Below are positions 25,846-34,159 of a stretch of DNA of 64,000 nt, in pieces. Source of the DNA: Paraburkholderia sartisoli. GTDB taxonomy: Bacteria > Pseudomonadota > Gammaproteobacteria > Burkholderiales > Burkholderiaceae. The translations under genes and the position numbers were made by a program. The notes under the pieces were generated by a model that was given only the letters and a program-made list of their open reading frames with translations, did not search any database and had not been told where the DNA came from. Position 1 is the first letter of the stretch. Each line of letters begins with the position of its first letter. The DNA is taken from assembly GCF_900107685.1 (NCBI RefSeq), contig NZ_FNRQ01000005.1:310001-374000 (forward strand), read 5' to 3'.

Positions 25846-27060
25846 ATGCGCATTTCCACGACCCAGTATTTCGGCATGAACGTCCAGACGATGGACGATC
25901 AGCAAAGCCAGCTCACGCAGCTGTATCAGCAACTGTCGAGCGGCGTGAGCCTTGCGACGCCGTCGGACAACCCGGTGGGCGCGGCGCAGGCCGTGCAGCT
26001 GAGCATGCAGGCCGCGACGCTGTCGCAGTTCTCGAGCAACCAGAACGCGGCGCTTTCGTCGTTGCAGTCGGAAGATTCCACGCTCGGCACCGTCAACACG
26101 ATCCTGACGAACATCAACACGCTGCTCGTGCGCGCCGGCGACGGCTCGCTGAACGACGGCGACCGCAGCGCGCTCGCGACCCAGTTGCAGGGTCTGCGCG
26201 GCCAGCTGCTGTCGCAGGCGAATGCCACCGACGGCTCGGGTAACTTCCTGTTCGCGGGTTACCAGACGACGTCGCAGCCGTTCGGCACGAACGCGGCGGG
26301 CGGGGTGCAGTACAACGGCGACAGCGGCGTGCAGTACGTGCAGGTGACGGGCACGCGTCAGATCGCAGCCGGCGACAACGGCGCGACAGTGTTCCTCGGC
26401 GTTTCGCCGACCGGCACGAACTCGGTTCCGACCGGCGCTGCGACCAACACCGGCTCGGGCACGATCGGTGGGGTGAGCACGACCAATGCGGCCGATCCGA
26501 CGAACGCGGACAAGTACACGATCAACTTCACGAGCCCGACGACTTACACGGTGACGAACGTCACCGCGGGCACGACGACCGCGGCGCAGACGTTTACCGC
26601 GGGCGCGGCGATTACGCTGGGCGGCCAGAATGTGGCGATTTCGGGTGCGCCGGCAACAGGCGATTCGTTCTCGGTGACGCCGGCCACGCAGGCGGGCACG
26701 GACGTGTTCGCGAATATCGACGCAGCGGTGGCCGCATTGCAGACGCCGGTCACGCCCGGCGCGGGCACGGCAAACCTGACGAATGCACTCTCGACGGCGA
26801 TGGGCAAGCTGGCGAACACGTTGAACAACGTGATCACGGTTCAGGCATCGGTGGGTGGACGGGAAAATGAAGTGACGGCGTTGCAGACGGTCACGCAGAG
26901 CAACAACCTGCAGACGCAGAGCAATCTGGCGGATTTGACGCAGACGAATCTGACGCAGGTGATCAGCAAGTACACGATGACGCAGTTTTCGCTGCAGGCG
27001 GCGCAGCAGGGGTTCTCGATGATCCAGAAGATGTCGCTGTTTAATTACATCGGGAATTGA
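25846..27060 (+). CDS. flgL: FlgL, hook-filament junction protein 3
   Basis: Second junction protein, related to flagellin at both ends: N-terminal MRISTTQYFGMNVQTMDDQQSQ type and LSSGVSLATPSDNPVGAAQA; C-terminal TNLTQVISKYTMTQFSLQAAQQG. 404 residues, about 90 longer than usual, owing to an inserted module near residues 223-279 (YTINF, PTTYTV, GDSFSV). It is 14 nt after flgK. Its last 130 codons are repeated in damaged form at 28050-28425. Confidence 0.96.
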   Translation: MRISTTQYFGMNVQTMDDQQSQLTQLYQQLSSGVSLATPSDNPVGAAQAVQLSMQAATLSQFSSNQNAALSSLQSEDSTLGTVNTILTNINTLLVRAGDGSLNDGDRSALATQLQGLRGQLLSQANATDGSGNFLFAGYQTTSQPFGTNAAGGVQYNGDSGVQYVQVTGTRQIAAGDNGATVFLGVSPTGTNSVPTGAATNTGSGTIGGVSTTNAADPTNADKYTINFTSPTTYTVTNVTAGTTTAAQTFTAGAAITLGGQNVAISGAPATGDSFSVTPATQAGTDVFANIDAAVAALQTPVTPGAGTANLTNALSTAMGKLANTLNNVITVQASVGGRENEVTALQTVTQSNNLQTQSNLADLTQTNLTQVISKYTMTQFSLQAAQQGFSMIQKMSLFNYIGN

Positions 27061-27106
27061 TGTAGCGGTTTGCGCGATATCGCGGTTTGCGTGGTGCGGA
27101 TGTGAG

Positions 27107-27140
27107 AACGGCCCGGGTCTGTGAAGACCCGGGCCGTTTT
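27107..27140 (+). terminator. Strong terminator after flgL
   Basis: AACGGCCCGGGTCT at 27107-27120 pairs fully with AGACCCGGGCCGTT at 27125-27138 around GTGA, then TT. It ends the flgK-flgL unit and may also stop the convergent DUF1120 gene at 27165. Confidence 0.85.
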
Positions 27141-27164
27141 GCTTGATGGTGCGTTACTAACCGA

Positions 27165-27839
27165 TTACAGATAGACCAGCGAGAACGTGGCCAGGCCGTC
27201 GATAGGTACTTCCTGATTCAGCGAGGGCATGTCGGACTTTGCATTAAGAGCCAGGTCGACTTCGATCGGCTGCGTGATCGTGCTGAACGCTGCCGGAACT
27301 GTCTGGCCGGCGTTCGCCCATCCATGGGTTCGAATACCTGGCTGAATGATGTCGCCATAGGGATGAATTTGAGGAGCCCAAGTGGCGCCACCGTTTTGCG
27401 AGTAGATGCCGTCAGCAGCATTCCCGTCAGCGATAATGCCGTCCTTCAATATTTTGACGTTGTAAGCGCCTACCGTTTTGCCGCCTACCAGACCGACGCC
27501 GAGGCGTTGGTCGTCGGCGCCCAACAGAACGGTTTTCGCGCTTACGCCGAGCGTTCCGGCGCGGTTATCAAGTGTCGTTAGTCCAACCCGTGCCGGAGCA
27601 TCGCAGGTCACGGTCAGCGAGGCCGTCCTGGCCGTCAAAAGCGTGCCGGCCGTGTCGCTGAGCGAAGCGACGGGAATACGACCGAAATCGGCTACACCAC
27701 CGCCGGAGATCGTCGGCGTGCATGACGGCGGCACGATCGTACCGATAATCTTCAAGTCAACAGTATCAGCGGCGAACGCACCAACCGAAGTTGCGGCCAG
27801 CAGGGCGGCCAGAAGGGTGTTTTTCGAAACGAGTTTCAT
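27165..27839 (-). CDS. DUF1120-type fimbrial subunit, paralogue A
   Basis: 224 residues from the ATG at 27839 (MKLVSKNTLLAAL), chosen because all three paralogues begin alike; a longer reading to 28127 runs into the flgL remnant. Signal peptide ending GAFAA. The mature part starts VDLKIIGTIVPPSCTPTISGGG, with a second Cys in VTCDAP, the cysteine pair usual in chaperone-usher subunits. The C-terminus QEVPIDGLATFSLVYL alternates hydrophobic residues and has a near-terminal Tyr, as in subunits handed to a PapD-type chaperone. Lies between flgL and its broken copy. Confidence 0.8.
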   Translation of the reverse strand: MKLVSKNTLLAALLAATSVGAFAADTVDLKIIGTIVPPSCTPTISGGGVADFGRIPVASLSDTAGTLLTARTASLTVTCDAPARVGLTTLDNRAGTLGVSAKTVLLGADDQRLGVGLVGGKTVGAYNVKILKDGIIADGNAADGIYSQNGGATWAPQIHPYGDIIQPGIRTHGWANAGQTVPAAFSTITQPIEVDLALNAKSDMPSLNQEVPIDGLATFSLVYL

Positions 27840-27933
27840 GAATGGCTCTTTCAAGGTTGGTGAGAAAAAGAACCCGACTGGTTGGGTGTACGCCGAATCC
27901 TTGAACTGAATTCTGCGTGTTCGCCCCGGTTCG

Positions 27934-27956
27934 TTGAATCGTAGTTTCGTTAAATG
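27934..27956 (-). promoter_or_regulatory. Island regulatory element, site 1 (before DUF1120 paralogue A)
   Basis: On the minus strand: CATTTAACGA, three bases (AAC), TACGATTCAA. It is almost the same as site 2 and lies at the same distance, 95 nt, from its gene start. Probable operator or activator site. Confidence 0.55.
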
Positions 27957-28049
27957 CGGCTCCTTGCGGCGATGAATGTCCCCACGCGATGCAAAGCGAG
28001 CGGGCATCGTGTCGAAACCAGTCCTGAGGATCGTGAAACCTGGATGCCA

Positions 28050-28425
28050 GCGATTCGTTCTCGCTGACGCCGGCCACACAGGCGGGCACCGACGTGTTCG
28101 CGAATATCGATGCAGCGGTGACGGCATTGCAGACGCCGGTCACTCCGGGCGCGTGCACGGCAAACCTGACGAATGCGCTCTTGACGGCGATGGGCAAACT
28201 GGCGAACACGTTGAACAACGTGATCACGGTTCAGGCATCGGTGGGCGGACGGCAAAACGAAGTGACGGCGCGTTGCAGACGCAGAGCAACCTGGCGGATT
28301 TGACGCAGACGAATCTGACACAGGTGACCAGCAAGTACACGATGACGCAGTTTTCGCTGCAGGCGGCGCAGCAGGGGTTCTCGATGATCCAGAAGACGTC
28401 GCTGTCTAACTACATCGGGAATTGA
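28050..28425 (+). pseudogene. Truncated, frameshifted copy of the flgL 3' end
   Basis: Closely matches 26660-27060 (the last 130 codons of flgL) but has scattered substitutions and a 25-nt deletion after GTGACGGCG near 28269 that shifts the frame. The copied stretch also continues into flgL's terminator. There is no 5' part, start codon or ribosome site. It must be a duplication remnant or a piece of another strain's flgL left when the adjacent fimbrial gene arrived. Confidence 0.9.
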
Positions 28426-28454
28426 TGTAGCGGTTTTTGTGGTTTAGATGTGAG

Positions 28455-28489
28455 AACGGCCCGGGTTTGTGAAGACTCGGGCCGCTTTT
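28455..28489 (+). terminator. Second copy of the flgL terminator
   Basis: CGGCCCGGG and the opposite CTCGGGCCG form the stem, with a few mismatches or wobble pairs compared with the first copy, followed by CTTTT. Duplicated together with the flgL tail. Confidence 0.65.
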
Positions 28490-28549
28490 CATACGTGTCA
28501 CCGGAGCGACAGCCGGAGAGGGCGTCTCCGGCTCACATGCTACTGCGTA

Positions 28550-29212
28550 TTACAGGTAGACCATCGAGATGGTTGCCAGGCCGTCGAGCGGCACGTCTTG
28601 CGTTGCCGGCAGCGCGCTGCGCTTGTTGATGCCGATCACGGCGTTCAGGTTGGTCGTCATCGTCGTGAATGCCTTCGGCACACCGTTCGCGTCCGATGCC
28701 GTTGCCAGCTTGTTCGTGTTCAGGTTGCGGTTGGCGTCCGTTGCAACGGCCCAGGTCGTGCCGTTGTCGAGCGAGATTGCGCCGCTGCCAGCGGTGCCGT
28801 CCGCGGTCGGGTCGCTGAAGCCAAGCGTGTACGAACCGACGTTAGCCGTGCCAACCGTGCCGAGACCGAACGCGTCAGCGTCCGTCAGGCCTGCGACGAG
28901 CGTGCTGGCGATGCCCGGCACGACGCTGCTTGTGCGATCGTCGACGACATGCACTGCCACGCGGGCCGGCTGGTCGCAGGTGATCGTCAGTGCGCTGGAG
29001 TGCGTGCCAAGGTTCGTGAAGGCGTTCGCAGCAATGGTACCGCCGCTGATCGTGCCGAGGTCAATGATGCCGCCACCCGAGAGGGTCGGCGTGCAGGATG
29101 CCGGGGTGATCGTACCGATCACCTGAAGGTCGACCGACCCGGCAGCGAATGCGCCGACAGAGGCAGCGGACAGCAATGCGGCCAGAAGGGTGTTTTTGGT
29201 AATGAATTTCAT
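28550..29212 (-). CDS. DUF1120-type fimbrial subunit, paralogue B
   Basis: 220 residues from the ATG at 29212 (MKFITKNTLLAALLSAAS). Signal peptide to GAFAAG. The mature start VDLQVIGTITPASCTPTLSGGG and a later TCDQP give the two conserved cysteines, and the C-terminus QDVPLDGLATISMVYL fits a donor-strand subunit. More diverged from paralogue A in the middle than at the ends, as expected for exposed fimbrial subunits. Own upstream element (site 2), so probably its own transcript. Confidence 0.8.
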   Translation of the reverse strand: MKFITKNTLLAALLSAASVGAFAAGSVDLQVIGTITPASCTPTLSGGGIIDLGTISGGTIAANAFTNLGTHSSALTITCDQPARVAVHVVDDRTSSVVPGIASTLVAGLTDADAFGLGTVGTANVGSYTLGFSDPTADGTAGSGAISLDNGTTWAVATDANRNLNTNKLATASDANGVPKAFTTMTTNLNAVIGINKRSALPATQDVPLDGLATISMVYL

Positions 29213-29306
29213 GAGTAGCTCTTTCAAGGTTGATGAGAAGGAAGAAGCTGACCGTCGCGATCGTGCTGCGTCCTTAATGCAAATTCTCGATGTTTATCCC
29301 GTTCCC

Positions 29307-29329
29307 TTGAATCGTAAAATCGTTAAATG
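29307..29329 (-). promoter_or_regulatory. Island regulatory element, site 2 (before DUF1120 paralogue B)
   Basis: On the minus strand: CATTTAACGA, three bases (TTT), TACGATTCAA, 95 nt upstream of the gene start. Matches site 1 in all positions but two of the variable three. Confidence 0.55.
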
Positions 29330-29506
29330 TGCGGTCGCAAGTTCATCTCGCATTCTCATCAGGTTGTTATCTGAGCGATGATCATTCGGGTGAACGTGCA
29401 TCAATTCACCGGCCACGAGAGAGGCTTTAGAGATAGCAGCGTCTACAAACACGAGTGCGCGGCTTAACGAAACGAAGATTAAGGAGACGGTTTTCCGCAG
29501 AATACG

Positions 29507-29562
29507 ACTGCCGTGGGTCAGTAAGCAAAACCCTTCAAATCCTGACGAACCGGCAGTTTTTT
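29507..29562 (+). other. Orphan terminator-like structured element in a fimbrial intergenic gap
   Basis: ACTGCCG (29507-29513) can pair with CGGCAGT (29551-29557), and inside it GTCAG (29517-29521) with CTGAC (29542-29546); six Ts end at 29562. This reads as a plus-strand terminator, yet both flanking genes are on the minus strand. It could be the 3' end of a small RNA or just the remains of a lost gene. The rest of the 365-nt gap (29213-29577) holds site 2 and nothing else I recognise. Confidence 0.35.
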
Positions 29563-29577
29563 CGAAGTAAGCTCGGC

Positions 29578-30249
29578 TTACAGATAGACCACCGAGAAGG
29601 TTGCCATACCGTCAAGCGGGACTTCCTGCTTCAGATCCGGGAGATTGCCAGTTTTGTTCAGGCCGACCTGGACGTCGATTCGCTGCGTCACGCTCGTAAT
29701 TGCGACAGGTGTACCGCCGTTCGTATTGCTCCAGCTAAGGAGGTTGCCGGCGGTCATCCGGAAATTCTGACCGAGGCTCACCCAGCTAGCACCGTTGTTT
29801 GCCGACCTGCTAAAGCCTGTGTATGAACCCGGCATGACATTCGGGGTCTGCAAAAACATTGTGTACGAGCCGATATTTTTCCCACTTACAGATCCGAGAC
29901 CGAACTGCGCAGGGTCAGTTGTCAAATAACCGTTGATTGTGGACATCAAGCCAGGGACCGTCGTGCCGCTACGATCATCGATGATCTGAAGCGCAACTCG
30001 CGTCGGCGCGTCGCACGTGAGGTTCAGGGTAGTGGTTTTTGTTCCCGCATTTTTAAACGCTGTCGCACTAAGTGATGCGGCGGGAATGCGACCGAAATCG
30101 ACAGTACCGCCACCGCTCAGAGTAGGCGTGCACGACGGCGGCACGATCGTACCGGTGATCTTCAGATCCACCGACTCAACAGCAAAGGCGCCGCACGAAG
30201 CAGCGGCCAGCATGCAGGCCAGGAGAGTGTTCTTTGAAACGATTTTCAT
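29578..30249 (-). CDS. DUF1120-type fimbrial subunit, paralogue C
   Basis: 223 residues from the ATG at 30249 (MKIVSKNTLLACML); another ATG at 30264 is in frame. Signal peptide to GAFAVE, with the mature VDLKITGTIVPPSCTPTLSGGG close to paralogue A. The second Cys is in LTCDAP and the C-terminus is QEVPLDGMATFSVVYL. Codon use looks more AT-rich than in the flagellar genes around the island, consistent with transfer. Confidence 0.8.
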   Translation of the reverse strand: MKIVSKNTLLACMLAAASCGAFAVESVDLKITGTIVPPSCTPTLSGGGTVDFGRIPAASLSATAFKNAGTKTTTLNLTCDAPTRVALQIIDDRSGTTVPGLMSTINGYLTTDPAQFGLGSVSGKNIGSYTMFLQTPNVMPGSYTGFSRSANNGASWVSLGQNFRMTAGNLLSWSNTNGGTPVAITSVTQRIDVQVGLNKTGNLPDLKQEVPLDGMATFSVVYL

Positions 30250-30345
30250 GATTTGTGTTTTCATGTGAGTTAAGAAAAGAAGAACCCGGTTGTTTCGTGT
30301 TCACGCCGTGTCCAGGAGGGAATTCTGAGTCCTGGCGCCGGATTT

Positions 30346-30367
30346 CTGAATCGCCGTTTCCTGAAAT
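30346..30367 (-). promoter_or_regulatory. Island regulatory element, site 3 (before DUF1120 paralogue C), diverged
   Basis: The minus strand reads ATTTCAGGAAACGGCGATTCAG, a weaker copy of sites 1 and 2, but placed at nearly the same distance (97 nt) from the gene start. A GAATTCT-containing flank is also shared with site 1. Confidence 0.4.
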
Positions 30368-30433
30368 CCACGCTGGCGCAACGATCTGTGGCGCGACCGG
30401 ATACGCGGCATTGAACTCCGTTCCTTCATCTCC

Positions 30434-30457
30434 ATAAATCGTAAAACTACGATTTAT
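30434..30457 (+). promoter_or_regulatory. Perfect palindromic operator candidate, site 5 (before the autotransporter)
   Basis: ATAAATCGTA (30434-30443), AAAC, TACGATTTAT (30448-30457): 10-bp perfect inverted repeat. A further half-site (CTCGTAGTTTTG) follows at 30462-30473. The core TCGTAAAACTACGAT recurs at site 6 and the right half matches sites 1, 2 and 4. It starts 109 nt before the ATG. Confidence 0.6.
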
Positions 30458-30542
30458 CCAGCTCGTAGTTTTGTCCAGAATCCGCGTTCCGCGCGTGCCT
30501 TCCGTCCTGAGCAGGCATCAGCGCTCAACCGGAAGGACTCCC

Positions 30543-33032
30543 ATGTTTTCTCTACCTCTCAGGCGAGCGCCCTTTGCGATCGCCGTCTCGCTGCTGGCTG
30601 CCGGTACATCGGCGCAAGCATTTGTACTCGTGCCCAGCGGCACACGTATGGTCACTGCGCAGACCACGCCCGACGACTACGAACTTCAAAACGCGGCGAC
30701 GCTGCAGATGCAATCTGGCGCGATCTTGAACGGTGTCCGCACGGGCTATACCGGCACCGGCGCACAGGTCCTCATGGACTCGAACACGCAAATTGCCACT
30801 CACGGCCTGCTGGTGAACGGCGGCTCGGTCGACGTAGCCGCCGCAACGACACCAGGCGTGCAAACGATCATCCGCAACAACGGTGAGGCCGCCGACCTCG
30901 GCGACGCCGTGCGCCTGAAAAACGGCAGCATCGGTACGTTTCGAAACGTGCTGTTCGAAAGCACCGCCGGCACGAGTTACGCCGGGCTGCAAGCCGAAAC
31001 GAATTCCGCCGTCACGGTCAGCGACGGGACAATCCGCAGCGCCGGCTGGGGCGTGCTCGCCGGGACGGGAGCGACGATCGACCTGCAACGCGTCACCGTC
31101 GAAGCAGGCGCGAACACCGGCGCATTTATCAGCGCCGGCGCACAGGTGACGGCAACCGATAGCAGCATCACCGGGCCGAAAGGCGTGGAAGTGCGCCAGC
31201 AGAATTCGGCGTTCACCGGCCACAATGTTGCGGTCACAGGTACTGCGGGCGTGGGGGTCAACATGGTGGGCGATGCGTCTCTTGTCCTCGATGGTGGCTC
31301 ATCGGTTCAGGGCTCGACGCACGGCATCACCGCGGCCCTGATCCCCGGCGCAACGCCGGGCAACAACACGATCAGTCTGACCGACACTTCGGTAACGGGA
31401 CTCAATGGCTCGGCGATCTTTGCTTCGTCGGCGAGTCACACCGATATCAGCGTTGCGGGCGCCAGCGCGCTGCATGGTTCCGACGGCAACCTCCTGCACG
31501 TCGGGCCCGGCAGCACGGCGAACTTCAACGTCTTTGCGTCGAATCTCCAGGGTGACGTCGTCGCCGACGACCGGAATGGCGCTAACGTATCGCTCACCGA
31601 TCGCGCAACGCTCACAGGCAATCTGGTTCGCGTCGGTGACGTTTCGGTCAGCAACGGTGCCACGTGGGCCCTGCCCCAAAGCAATACGATCGGCAACCTG
31701 AGTCTGAGCGGCGGCACGGTTGTCCTCGATAACGGCATTGACAAGACACTCACCGTCGCGGGGAATCTGAGCGGGCAGGGTACGTTCGCGATCCACACGG
31801 ATCTCGGCGAGGTGCATGGCGATCTGATCGACGTTCAGGGCACCGCGTCAGGCCAGCATCAGCTGCAGGTGCGCAATACCGGGCGCGAACCCGATGCGCC
31901 TGGCGGCAAGTTGAAGGTCGTGCAGACCGCAGGCGGGCCGGCCACGTTCTCGCTGCAGGGTGACAAGGTCGACGCAGGGGTCTATGAATACCGTCTCGCG
32001 CAGCAGGGAAGCGACTGGTATCTGCAAAACACGCCAGGCGACACGCCGGTTACGCCGGTCGACCCGTCGGGCAACACACCGGATACGCCGTCGTCGAATA
32101 CACCGGACAACACGCCGGTGATTACGCCATCGACCGCGACGATCCTGGGCCTGTTCACCGCACCCGCCACCGTTGCTTACGAGCAGATGGATGTGCTGCG
32201 CACGCGCATGGGCGAACTTCGCCGCCAGGGGCAAGGCAGCGGCGCATGGGCGCGGGGCTATGGTTCGCGCTATCGGGTCTCCAGCGCGGCGGGTCAGCCG
32301 TTCACGCAGGACCAGAGCGGCTTTGCGCTGGGTGCCGATCATGAACTCGCTGTTTCCAGCGGCAAGGTGCTGGTCGGCGGCAGCTTCGGATACACGAATG
32401 CACATCTGAACTTCATGCCGGGTGCTGACGGCACAGTGGAAAGCCAGACGATCGGCGGCTACGTAACGTGGCTGCGCAACGACGGTTATTACGCTGATGC
32501 CGTGTTGCAGGCGAGCCGCTTTGCAAACCGCGGCGACGCCACCATGAGCGACGGCGTTCGAACGCACGGCAATAACCTGAATTACGGTGTTGGCAGTTCG
32601 CTGGAACTCGGGCGTCACATTGGCGTTCAGAATAACTGGTTCGTCGAACCGTACGTGCAACTCGCGGGCCTGTTCTCTAGCGGCAGCAGTTTTGCGCTCG
32701 ACAACGGCATGCAGGCGACGAATGGTCGAAGCGCATCGCTGCAGGGCAAGATCGGCGCGGCGGCGGGCAAGAACATCGAGCTTGGGGACGGCAGCGTGAT
32801 CCAGCCGTACGCGAAGCTCGCGTTTATCAACGAGTTCGCACACAGCAACCCCGCGTACGTCAACGGCATCGCGTTCTCCAACGATCTGTCCGGCACGCGC
32901 GGTGAAATCGCAGTCGGCATGACAGCGCAGATCAAGAAGTCCTTCCACCTTTATGGCGAGTACAGCTATGCGAAGGGCCAGAAAATCGAGAAACCGTGGG
33001 CGCTGACGGGTGGCATGCGTTACGTCTGGTAA
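30543..33032 (+). CDS. Autotransporter (type Va) with pertactin-like passenger
   Basis: 829 residues from the ATG at 30543, which follows GGAAGGA. Signal peptide (PFAIAVSLLAAGTSAQAF). The passenger at about 25-510 is rich in Gly, Ser, Thr and Asn with short repeats suited to a beta-helix (VQGSTHGITA, GNNTISLTDTSVTG). An autochaperone-like end (LQVRNTGREPDAPGGKLKVV, GVYEYRLAQQGSDWYL) is followed by a Thr/Pro linker at about 512-540 and a C-terminal beta-barrel from about 560 ending GGMRYVW, with the terminal aromatic residue required for outer-membrane insertion. Probably a surface adhesin; substrate unknown. Confidence 0.9.
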   Translation: MFSLPLRRAPFAIAVSLLAAGTSAQAFVLVPSGTRMVTAQTTPDDYELQNAATLQMQSGAILNGVRTGYTGTGAQVLMDSNTQIATHGLLVNGGSVDVAAATTPGVQTIIRNNGEAADLGDAVRLKNGSIGTFRNVLFESTAGTSYAGLQAETNSAVTVSDGTIRSAGWGVLAGTGATIDLQRVTVEAGANTGAFISAGAQVTATDSSITGPKGVEVRQQNSAFTGHNVAVTGTAGVGVNMVGDASLVLDGGSSVQGSTHGITAALIPGATPGNNTISLTDTSVTGLNGSAIFASSASHTDISVAGASALHGSDGNLLHVGPGSTANFNVFASNLQGDVVADDRNGANVSLTDRATLTGNLVRVGDVSVSNGATWALPQSNTIGNLSLSGGTVVLDNGIDKTLTVAGNLSGQGTFAIHTDLGEVHGDLIDVQGTASGQHQLQVRNTGREPDAPGGKLKVVQTAGGPATFSLQGDKVDAGVYEYRLAQQGSDWYLQNTPGDTPVTPVDPSGNTPDTPSSNTPDNTPVITPSTATILGLFTAPATVAYEQMDVLRTRMGELRRQGQGSGAWARGYGSRYRVSSAAGQPFTQDQSGFALGADHELAVSSGKVLVGGSFGYTNAHLNFMPGADGTVESQTIGGYVTWLRNDGYYADAVLQASRFANRGDATMSDGVRTHGNNLNYGVGSSLELGRHIGVQNNWFVEPYVQLAGLFSSGSSFALDNGMQATNGRSASLQGKIGAAAGKNIELGDGSVIQPYAKLAFINEFAHSNPAYVNGIAFSNDLSGTRGEIAVGMTAQIKKSFHLYGEYSYAKGQKIEKPWALTGGMRYVW

Positions 33033-33050
33033 GAAGCGGAAAAAGAAATG

Positions 33051-33085
33051 AACGGCCGTCGTGGGAAATCACGACGGCCGTTTCA
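33051..33085. terminator. Bidirectional terminator between convergent genes
   Basis: AACGGCCGTCGTG (33051-33063) pairs with CACGACGGCCGTT (33070-33082) around GGAAAT, with an A-run before and Ts after. It serves the autotransporter and the convergent gene ending at 33090. Confidence 0.85.
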
Positions 33086-33089
33086 GTTA

Positions 33090-34007
33090 CTACGCGCTCA
33101 AAAGTTCGGCCTGGTTTGCGATCGCGGCAACGAGTGTTTCGCAAGCCGGCAATACGCGGCTTACACAGTCGATGAACGTGCGACAACGCGACGACAGCAC
33201 CGGCGGTTGAGGATCGGCCAGTGTCGCGGCAGGATGCTGAAGCGCAGGATGTTTGCTCAGCGCGTCCGGAATGGAAGTCTCGCTACGCAATCGCAGCAAC
33301 ATCAGCAGTTCGATGGGCATTGCCTGTTCGACCGGATGATCGAAGTCGAAGCGCATCTGTCCCGAGTCCTGGCGACAGTGAGAAAGATGCCGGTCGGCGA
33401 GTTGTACCGCGAGTGGCATGAAGACGGAATCATCCGCGTCCCACGCCTCGATCATCTCGACAAGCAGTTCTTCTCCTTTCTGAAACGTACATGGCACCAC
33501 AGGCACGCCGAGTCCTTTGCCAGCGACGCTGACGATCATGCCGGTAATGCCGCCTGGAACCGTATGCCCCGCGTGATTCACGTCGCTTCCAAACCAGCAC
33601 TTCAAGGCGTGCGTAGCGAGATCTGGCCACCCGAGCGTGACGAGCATGGCGATCAGCAATGCCATGTCGCGGTCGTATATCTGCCGGCGGCGTGGCCCGC
33701 GCCAGACGTCTTCGTATAGCGCCAGTGCATAGGTGCCGGCGAGCGCCTCAAGTACACCCATTCGCAGCGCGGACCAGTCGGGCATCGCACTGCCGTCCTG
33801 ATCCAGTTCTATGCCCCGCCACTGGCGCAAACGTCCAAGCCAGTACAGCGGTCGTGCGCCGCTCGGTAGTGGAACGGCCGATGGTGCGCGCAGGAAATCC
33901 GTCAGCGCATCGCGATGCATGGCATTGAGTGCCGACGCTTCAGCGTACGCCGTTGTGAGGGTCGTCTGACGCCGTTCGTCAGAATCAGAAGTAGATCGAT
34001 TTGGCAA
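33090..34007 (-). CDS. Unrecognised protein of the adhesion island
   Basis: 305 residues from a TTG at 34007 that follows GGGGA by 5 nt; an ATG at 33920 is an alternative start. No signal peptide or clear membrane segment, so probably cytoplasmic. Composition is mixed, with predicted helices and many Leu, Ala and Arg. Cysteines occur near the middle and at the C-terminus (HCRQD, CRTFIDCVSRVLPAC). I see no helix-turn-helix or enzyme motif I can name. Enclosed between the autotransporter and the chaperone operon, and has its own copy of the island element upstream, so it is probably part of the system, perhaps in regulation. Confidence 0.65.
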   Translation of the reverse strand: MPNRSTSDSDERRQTTLTTAYAEASALNAMHRDALTDFLRAPSAVPLPSGARPLYWLGRLRQWRGIELDQDGSAMPDWSALRMGVLEALAGTYALALYEDVWRGPRRRQIYDRDMALLIAMLVTLGWPDLATHALKCWFGSDVNHAGHTVPGGITGMIVSVAGKGLGVPVVPCTFQKGEELLVEMIEAWDADDSVFMPLAVQLADRHLSHCRQDSGQMRFDFDHPVEQAMPIELLMLLRLRSETSIPDALSKHPALQHPAATLADPQPPVLSSRCRTFIDCVSRVLPACETLVAAIANQAELLSA

Positions 34008-34069
34008 AGCGGTCCCCGGCCGTGATGTTCAGTTGACCGATGACCTTACGTAGCCGCGCCCGAAGTTTC

Positions 34070-34092
34070 CATCGTAGTTTTACGAGTTTTGC
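34070..34092 (-). promoter_or_regulatory. Island regulatory element, site 6 (before the unknown 305-residue gene)
   Basis: The minus strand contains TCGTAAAACTACGAT, the same core as the palindrome at site 5, 63 nt before the TTG start at 34007. It lies in the divergent region shared with the chaperone operon. Confidence 0.5.
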
Positions 34093-34159
34093 GCGTCCAT
34101 GTCGCATGTGGCGTATCACCTCGCATCTCCGGTGGCTGTCATCAAAGCGGTAATTCGAG

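Noticed and set aside
28094..28303. Small ORF within the flgL tail copy
   Set aside because: It is only the in-frame part before the deletion of the pseudogene and has no translation signals.
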